In this document: one piece after another, positions 57,440 to 64,000 of the stretch
How positions within the stretch are numbered: position 1 is the stretch's first letter
Layout of the letters: each line of letters starts with the position of its first letter
Translations under genes and position numbers: made by a program
NCBI GenBank assembly: GCA_018340805.1
Contig: JACMZG010001913.1
Location: 24,890,729 to 24,954,728, forward strand
Source of the DNA: Microvelia longipes
Lineage: Eukaryota > Arthropoda > Insecta > Hemiptera > Veliidae
Length of the DNA stretch: 64,000 nucleotides
Direction of reading: 5' to 3'
Notes under the pieces: model-generated
The model's input: only the letters and a program-made list of their open reading frames with translations
What the model was told of the DNA's origin: nothing
Databases searched by the model: none

Positions 57440-58090
57440 GTCTTTTCACTTTTCCTCATCTATACTGTAGGCATATAGAAAATGTATTGTGTTGTCCAAA
57501 AATCCGAAACCGGGATGTCACCGGACTTATCCGTCTCAGGTGTTTTTAAGACCTTCTGAGTAGTTCTCTTCAAAGTTGTCTGTCTGTATGTGTGTGTGTG
57601 CCTATTATCGTAGCTCCCAGTGTATTTATCCTAGAGAGTTAAAACTTTGTACAAAAATCAGTTTATAGTTGTAGTTGTGCTATCCAAAAATATTGTTTTA
57701 TGACGTCTCTAACCCGATTCTAAACGTCTCTAAAAATTAATCAGCAAAATAAATCGAAAAAGCATAAATCGAGGAAAAATGTTGCGATCAATTTGAGATT
57801 TGGCATGCATTGAATTGAAAATTGGTCGACGTTTCGTTTCAATCCGACAGGTATATCCTTGATTTTTGTTGGATCATAAAAGTTAAGCAGCATCGAGCGC
57901 GTTTAATGCCTGAATGGGTGACCGCTGGGAATATAAGAGTATCTTCTATCTGAAGACGAGTGAAGCGAGGTCGAAAAGGTGTTGCAGTATAAATTTAACG
58001 ACTTGCATATTCTAAGGACGAGCAAAACGTGTCCGAAGTGGAGAGGATGAGGAAAATTTTCGAGGTACCCCGTATCCGATTTTTTTAATA
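57440..58090 (+). repeat. most complete 5S-containing dispersed repeat (family A head + 5S body)
   Basis: The head reads CTTTTCCTCATCTATACTG, TAGGCATATAGAAAATGTATTG, CCGAAACCGGGATGTCACCGG, TCAGGTGTTTTTAAGACC, TTGTCTGTCTGTATGTG and TATTATCGTAGCTCCCAGTG. Then come TTTCGTTTCAATCCGACAGG and the 5S segment at 57872-57931: GGATCATAAAAGTTAAGCAG, ATCGAGCGCG, TAATGCCTGAATGGGTGACCG, CTGGGAAT. This corresponds to 5S rRNA about nt 38-95, which is box A to box C of the Pol III internal promoter. The body follows: GACGAGTGAAGCGAG, AAAGGTGTTGCAGTATAAATTT, GAGAGGATGAG, and the end GGTACCCCGTATCCGATTTTTTT. Several other copies show the same segments in the same order. Confidence 0.82.
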
Positions 58091-58549
58091 AACTTACGGT
58101 GGAATTTTATTTGTTGATAAAGTACCGATTAAAAGCAAGCTTATGCAAAATAATTTAATATTTATACCTATACGTGGGAGGAAATAAAAGCTTGTAACAA
58201 AAAAGATTGTGGCTGATTAGCAAAAAGATTAACAAAAAGACTGGCTTTAGAGGGATTTTCCTTTAATAGGAGTTTTATTTTAGCTTTAATGGCTATTGAA
58301 TTACTATAGGTGAAAAGCAACTTATTTTCTATGGGCAGTCAAGTTGATCCCTGAAGCCAATAATATTTAAATCCCAAGACATGCTGAGGAATTTATTTAG
58401 TTTGTTTTCCAAAGCTTGCTGAGGAAGCTTTTAGTTAACTTACTAGGCGAAGCCGAGGAAACGACATTCTTTACCATGGTTAGTTTTTATCCTTGAGAGG
58501 GATAAAAAAGTTTAAAAAACAAACATAACGGCTTCCGTGATTATTGTCA

Positions 58550-58870
58550 TGAAGATTTAGGTTTTCCGGTGGTGACCGCGTCAATATAGATTTTGTTTCG
58601 CTTCCACTGTGGGAGGCATCTTCAGTGATGTAGGACATCATGGAAAAAAAACAATCCTTTACAAAACTGAACTGAAGCTGGGGACAAGGGTGGCCCTATT
58701 TATACCTGTCTCTGGCCTTGTCTTCAAGGACGAAGATTATGGAGAGAGAAAATGAGGAGGATCTGAAGCTATTTCACTCCTGGTTGTTTTTGCTCCTTTA
58801 GTTTCAGACTCGGAGTTAAGTGTCACTTTCTATTCCTCCAGCAGGGAGAAATTGCACTTTTAGTCACGAT
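58550..58870 (-). mobile_element. Penelope-like terminal fragment with hammerhead-like motif
   Basis: On the - strand CACTGAAGATGCCTCCCACA, then GTGGAAGCGAAAC (complement 58594-58627), gives CUGAAGA, U, stem II GCCUCC/GGAAGC (one mismatch) and GAAAC. The flanks CATGATGTCCTACATCACTG and GGTCACCACCGGAAAACC resemble the copy at 41735-41850. No inverted partner arm was found nearby. Confidence 0.55.
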
Positions 58871-58879
58871 ATTTATCAT

Positions 58880-61800
58880 TTAAACATTAAAAAAATATCT
58901 TCAACCCTAATATTAGACAATTTGGCCTAAAGACATTTACTATTTGAAAACTTCGTTGTTTTATGTAATATAGTGTAAATACTGACATTTAATAGATTAT
59001 GTTATTAATAATAAATATCTTTTTGTATACGATTAAAAAATATGATACCCAACCAAACGTGATAACCAAAAAATTAAATAAAATGGATGTTTTCTTTTGT
59101 AAAAAATTGTGTATAAAGTAAAATATTTCAACTGATGCCACGGTAGCATCAGTTTGGTTATTTATAAATAAAATTTTAAACTTTTTCAACTCAAATATAA
59201 AACATTAATAAAAAATGTAAGTGTGTAAATAAAGAAATAAAATATTTATTTTTGTTTGATGTGACAGAAAAATTGCCAATTTTTTAATATCTAAAAAATT
59301 ATTTTAACAAAAAATGAGCTGTTCTGGTGCTTCTTGTTTTCCATATCCTTTTTATATAAAAAAATTCTCTTCAACAGAAAAAAACAGTTGTTCTGTATTA
59401 ATTAATAATTTTTAAAACAAATAAGAATTTATATTTTGTTAAATTTTTTCTGTAAACAAATTTAGTTGATTATTTAATTTTTGTTAACTAAATCAAGATT
59501 GGTTGGTGGAATTGATAAATGCCCGTTGATTGAGAATAAACGCTTAGGTTATTACCTGGGAGTATAAACTTGATCTATACTTGATTTATCAAGTATAGAT
59601 TTGGCAATTAATAAGAGACTTGATTTTTTAGCTTTAAAATCCATTAAACCCATAGAGGTGGTATATTACTACAGGGGGCATATCCTATCTCAAGACGTAG
59701 GCAGGATTGAAACATATTTTATGGGGCTTTTAAGGACTCTGTATAACCTCATTTTCACCTACATTAATATTGTGAAGGTAAATAAATCAAATAGGTTATT
59801 TAAATTAATAGTTTTTTTTTTCAAATCGTTTGAGTGAACCGATAGGGCCTCTTGTAATAATTTAAAACCTGCCTCTATGATTAAACCCTGGGTTTTGTAC
59901 CTGCTGTAAGGCAACCTACCTGAGTCTTTTAAGATTTAATGTTGTCAGCATTCATGGCTTTTTTACTTCACTGGAATCAATAGAATCATGGAAATGATCG
60001 AATTGGTTCCACCTAACCAGTTTGATGAAATTACCCCAAAATCAAAAGTGGTAGCACACTGGCAGATATCTTAAAGAATGTGGTTATTCGACTATAAGAG
60101 GTAGCTTTGAAGCAATATTACCCGTAATATTATTACGAATCATTTGTTTCTACCAATTACCACAAATAACTACTCTTAACTAAAGACATTAAATATTAAA
60201 AATTGCTAATGCGAGGATGATTAGGTCAATGTCGGCTTATAGCGGTAATTAATGGTAATTAGTAGTTAGTGAAGCCTAACATTAGTTATTCTAGTTGTTA
60301 CCACTGGTTTTACCATTTAGTGGTTAATATGACACGTATTTTTTTTTTAAACTGAAATATTACATGAAGCTTGAACAAATAAATATTTAAAAAAACCTAA
60401 GTTTTAATATATAATAAATATTTGTATAAATAATATGATATATACAATTATAATTGTATAGAATCACGTATAAATGTTAACACTGTGATAAAATTTAATT
60501 GATTGATAAAAAGTATTTTTAAACTTGTACATAGTGATGATATAACACGAAATTAATAAATAATCTCGGTGACTTGAGTTTGTTTTATAAAATTGTTGTT
60601 TTGTTGAGATAATTATCTTCTTTTCTGTTAAAGTTAAACTTTAGTTTTGGAAAAACCAAATTATTCAAATATTAATTTAGTAAAACCGGAGATGGAATTG
60701 AAATCAAACTCTCCGTAAGAGTGATAAATATAAGAAACCTCCATTAACACTCCGCAGTTGAGCTCTATTGTATAATTATTTAAAAATTAATCGAAGAATC
60801 AGCTATAAACGTCGGTATTTGCTGTTAAACAGCAAGTACTTGCAGTCAAAGTTTTTCACTTTTTTCACTTGCAGTCCCCTTTTTAGATTCTTACATTTTC
60901 CATCGCCACCTTCCTGTCGGATGGAGGCTAGGTACACATTTTTAAAGAGCATTACGTGTGTTTATATAATATACCAAAGAAGTTTATTTTAAAGATGTTG
61001 TCTTTTAATGGAAACTTAAGCCAATGAAAAAAATGCAAAATAAGACACAAAGAAAATTTCCTCTCTACAAAGGAAATTTTAAGTTTTCGAAAGTCTATCA
61101 ATTAAGGGTGCATTTTTGCTTTCTCTTAATTATTTTTATAAGGGTTTTCAATTGGAAGTTTATCGTATCCATGAACAGTTGCTCCTTCAAATTTTAATGA
61201 AATGGTGAACAGCAACTATAAAAACACGGAGAGCGAGTGAATTGAGCCCTAATCGTTTGCATTTATTTTGATATAGTGCACTTTTGATGCAATGCTTCAA
61301 AAGTTGAAAATCCTTTTTGTTTATGCTGCTGTTAAGAGGGGAGCCCAAGAGTCTCCGTTTTCTACGCTACGAATTGTGAAATTACGTTAAGTGATTTCAC
61401 AATCCTCTCCGTTTCGTTCAAATTAAAAATTATATTTATTTTTTGCTTATTTTTAGGCGATATTGCCAATGTTGAAACTACTGGTGTAGGCTCTTTGGCA
61501 ACAATGCCACAAGAATTGTTATTGGTAGTTGGAAGCCATTAAAAACAACTTAGATCTAAAAACAATCGAGTTGTACAATTAAAGGCTTAATGAAAAGACG
61601 CTGATAGTGTAGCAAGTATAAATTCTTCATTTATGAGAGGTCGCCTATTGTGTTTAGTTTAGCGTGTCCATTCAAATGTCCTGTCTTTTCTTATGCGTCT
61701 TTAAATTTATAAAGAAAAATCTTCTTAATTCCTTAATTACTTAAAAATTCCTCTTAAAAATCTTTTAGTCAAAAAGACATAATCTTTTATGTAAGACGCC

Positions 61801-62540
61801 ATATGTCAAATTGCTGAAGATAAAACCAGCAAAAAGATTGATGAAAGCCTTACTGGAGGTTAATAAATAAAGAACCCACCATGTTAAAATGACTCAATTT
61901 ATTAACAACAGCCTTATAATTTACTTGGTCCGTTAAATTAAGTAATTTTACATAATAAAATAATTGAATTGTCATTATTTAACCAAAAATAAATGTTTCA
62001 CCATCTCATCAAGTAATTTGTAATTTTTGTTACTGTAAAATTTTTTTCATGAGTGTAAAAATTGAAAACGAATGTAAAAAGATAATAAACGTATGTTTTA
62101 TGGCAATTTAATATGTTATAGTTAATTTTAATTTAATTTTTTAAACCCTTATTTAATTTTTCAAAAGTAGCTTGAAACTATGAAATAACTATAATATGTC
62201 ATACCTTTTTCAGGAAAATGAATCATGGATCATATAATTGACAGTAAGAGTTAACTGCCGGCTGGAGTTGATTCAGCTCCTGCGAATAAAGCTCTTTGAT
62301 TTTTTAACCCTCATCCTTCTGTCTTATAACTTTACACTATCACTTTTTTAGTGAACTTCTTCTTTATCATTCTACTTCGGACGTTGGAGGACTTAAATAC
62401 AACCAGGCAATGAAGGATTGACTTCTTAAAACATCCGTACAGAGGTAAGTAATAGTAGTTAGAGAGAGGTGATAGATCACATAGCAAGTAGTCCTCGTTG
62501 GGCTCATTTAATAACTTCCATTGAAGTTATTGTCCATCTC
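58880..62540. other. AT-rich DNA with no recognisable gene
   Basis: Bases 59573-59600 form a perfect 12-bp hairpin (ATCTATACTTGA, loop TTTA, TCAAGTATAGAT). The open frames at 58989-59189, 59601-59837 and 60768-60992 show no family motif. Nothing else is supported. Confidence 0.5.
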
Positions 62541-62543
62541 AGA

Positions 62544-62864
62544 CATAGAGATATTATTACTAGAGAGGACCTATAGGTTGAATTTTGAATCATTAACAAA
62601 ATAACCTGACCACCATCGCGTATAAATATAATGAAATAATACTGCAAAATTACGGTAACTTATATAGGAGAACGTTGAGAATACATATCAAAACACAAAC
62701 AATGTTCGGGGTGTTGTAAACGATTTATTTATTACAACCTTTACTCGCTCTTAGAGGAGGTTTCAATAAGGTTACACAAAGCACCTGAGAGCCCCAAAAA
62801 GATGTTTCAGGCCTCTCAATGCATTAAGATGGGCTATGCCCCCTCTAGTATATATATCTTTATG
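62544..62864. mobile_element. MITE, copy 2
   Basis: CATAGAGATATTATTACTAGAG at the left and CTCTAGTATATATATCTTTATG at the right are terminal inverted repeats. The interior is the reverse complement of the element at 50715-51013, including AGGCCTCTCAATGCATTAAG and GAGGAGGTTTCAATAAGGTTA. The copy is slightly longer through small insertions. Confidence 0.85.
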
Positions 62865-62939
62865 ATCTTAGAGGTCCTAGTGGCATTTTTGCCTCTAATC
62901 CTCACAAGGGCCGTGATTTAACTATCAGTTTCAATTGCT

Positions 62940-63125
62940 TATCTAGAAACAACACGTTTCCCACTAATCTGATCATTCCTGCTAATCATCAGTGCCCACG
63001 AACAAAGAAGAAAAGAGTATTTTTTGCGGTGCTCACCGGCACTTATGATGGACCGTTAGGATTTAAAGCTGGCTATTTCAAATGTATATCATTAGTGGAG
63101 AGACCCTGTTTTATTTTAAAGCGAT
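62940..63125. mobile_element. decayed Penelope snap-back remnant
   Basis: GGCACTTATGATGGACCGTTAG, then AAAGCTGGCTAT, TATATCATTAGTGGAGAGAC and TTTTATTTTAAAG, match the right arm at 49351-49440. GCTAATCATCAGTGCCCACG on the left is the inverted partner. The hammerhead-like core is mutated (CTTATGA). Confidence 0.65.
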
Positions 63126-64000
63126 CCTAATTTAACCCCAACAGAAATAAGGAAATAATATATGTTGTAAACTGACGACATTTGATGACTTAACCAATAC
63201 CCGAAGGGCCAATGTCAAATTTCGAGGCAACTTAAACTTTAAGAGATATTTGTGTAAGACTTTAGTTTTAAACTTTACCAAAAATCCTTCTATTGCTTGC
63301 CTTTATAAACTTTAACTTTTTAAGGACTTGTTCAGCTAATACTAAAGATAGCTAATACACAAGTATGCTTACTGGGTAAATTAAACTTTATTTTTATTAT
63401 TAGGCTTAAAAAATAACTATATATATAACAACAAATTATTTTCTGCAAACTTCTTTTTATAAAAAATACTCACAAACCATTCTTAATTTTTATGAATCAT
63501 TGACATATATATGTAATTTATTTAAAACTCTGTGCTCGGAGATATTTCCTAAAGCTTTAATATTGTAGTGTAGATAAGAGAGTTAAACCGCTAGTTTTAT
63601 GTTGAAATTTAAATACTTCCACTAAATTGCATTTGCTTGTAAAATACAGAGTGATTAATAGTAAGAAGAGACTATTAGAAATAGTGAAATAAAACTATTA
63701 GGTTAGTGAAAATTTTAAAATGTAAATTAAATTTTATTTGATACCATTTGATGGTTTCTGGATTTATTTTTATTGCACAGGGATTTGTAAAACGTATCCA
63801 AACTCGAGAAGTAGATCGGATATATTTAAGGATACCTGTGGATTCAGATTATGTTAGCTTATTTAAAAAATTCTTTACTTAGTTGTATAGTAAAACTATA
63901 CAACACTTTTCTTTTAGAACGACGTTATTGTTTAAGCATGATGATAACCCAACAGAAACGAAATAAATATAGCTATCTTATAAATATAGCTTCTTGTTTT
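63126..64000. other. AT-rich DNA to the window end
   Basis: No gene, RNA or repeat recognised. GTTGTATAGTAAAACTATACAAC at 63881-63903 is a 10-bp stem with a 3-base loop. Confidence 0.5.

Overview
The window is a piece of arthropod, almost certainly insect, nuclear genome. It is strongly AT-rich and carries three GT-AG-bounded exons of an insect neuronal immunoglobulin-superfamily gene separated by very large introns. It also holds several classes of non-LTR retrotransposon, Penelope-like elements, SINEs, foldback elements, minisatellites and long (AT)n runs. No bacterial-style gene organisation is present. The order is uncertain; the repeat mix would suit a hemipteran, but that is inference only.

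Host gene: the only convincing protein-coding host gene is on the + strand. Exons at 11047-11181, 31452-31665 and 47308-47411 join in phase (0, then 1) to give the second Ig domain and the GPI-anchor-like C terminus of a Dpr (defective proboscis extension response) family cell-surface protein. The residues most resemble Dpr12. Introns of about 20.3 kb and 15.6 kb separate the exons. The first Ig domain and signal peptide were not found and probably lie upstream of the window. Everything between 11182 and 47307 is therefore intronic.

Region by region. 1-2060: long direct repeats that carry clusters of GC-rich mini-hairpins with GNA triloops, plus an (AT)n run. 2060-11000: sparse AT-rich DNA with foldback elements (3108-3549, 9191-9610) and dispersed repeats. 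11.2-19 kb: three antisense LINE remnants, the largest a CR1-like element with ORF1, endonuclease and reverse transcriptase broken by frameshifts, and a foldback element at 17417-17828. 20-29.5 kb: tRNA-derived SINEs, a 5S-rRNA-derived repeat and a 26-bp minisatellite. 31-40 kb: dpr exon, foldback elements, an R1/I-like LINE 3' end, a composite repeat with a satellite tail, and a second 26-bp minisatellite. 41-49.5 kb: Penelope-like remnants including reverse transcriptase and hammerhead-like motifs, 5S-derived repeats, the last dpr exon and a SINE. 49.5-64 kb: a MITE pair, a small A-tailed retroinsert with perfect target duplications, a 31-bp minisatellite, a Penelope-like snap-back insertion with hammerhead-like motifs on both strands, the most complete 5S-derived repeat, and otherwise featureless AT-rich DNA.

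The most interesting signals are: (i) Penelope-derived inverted-repeat insertions that carry a hammerhead-ribozyme-like core on each strand, end in a 35-39 nt extension and have 11-12 bp target duplications; (ii) a dispersed repeat containing the 5S rRNA internal promoter region; (iii) an array of very stable C(GNA)G DNA mini-hairpins. No multi-gene novel system was found.
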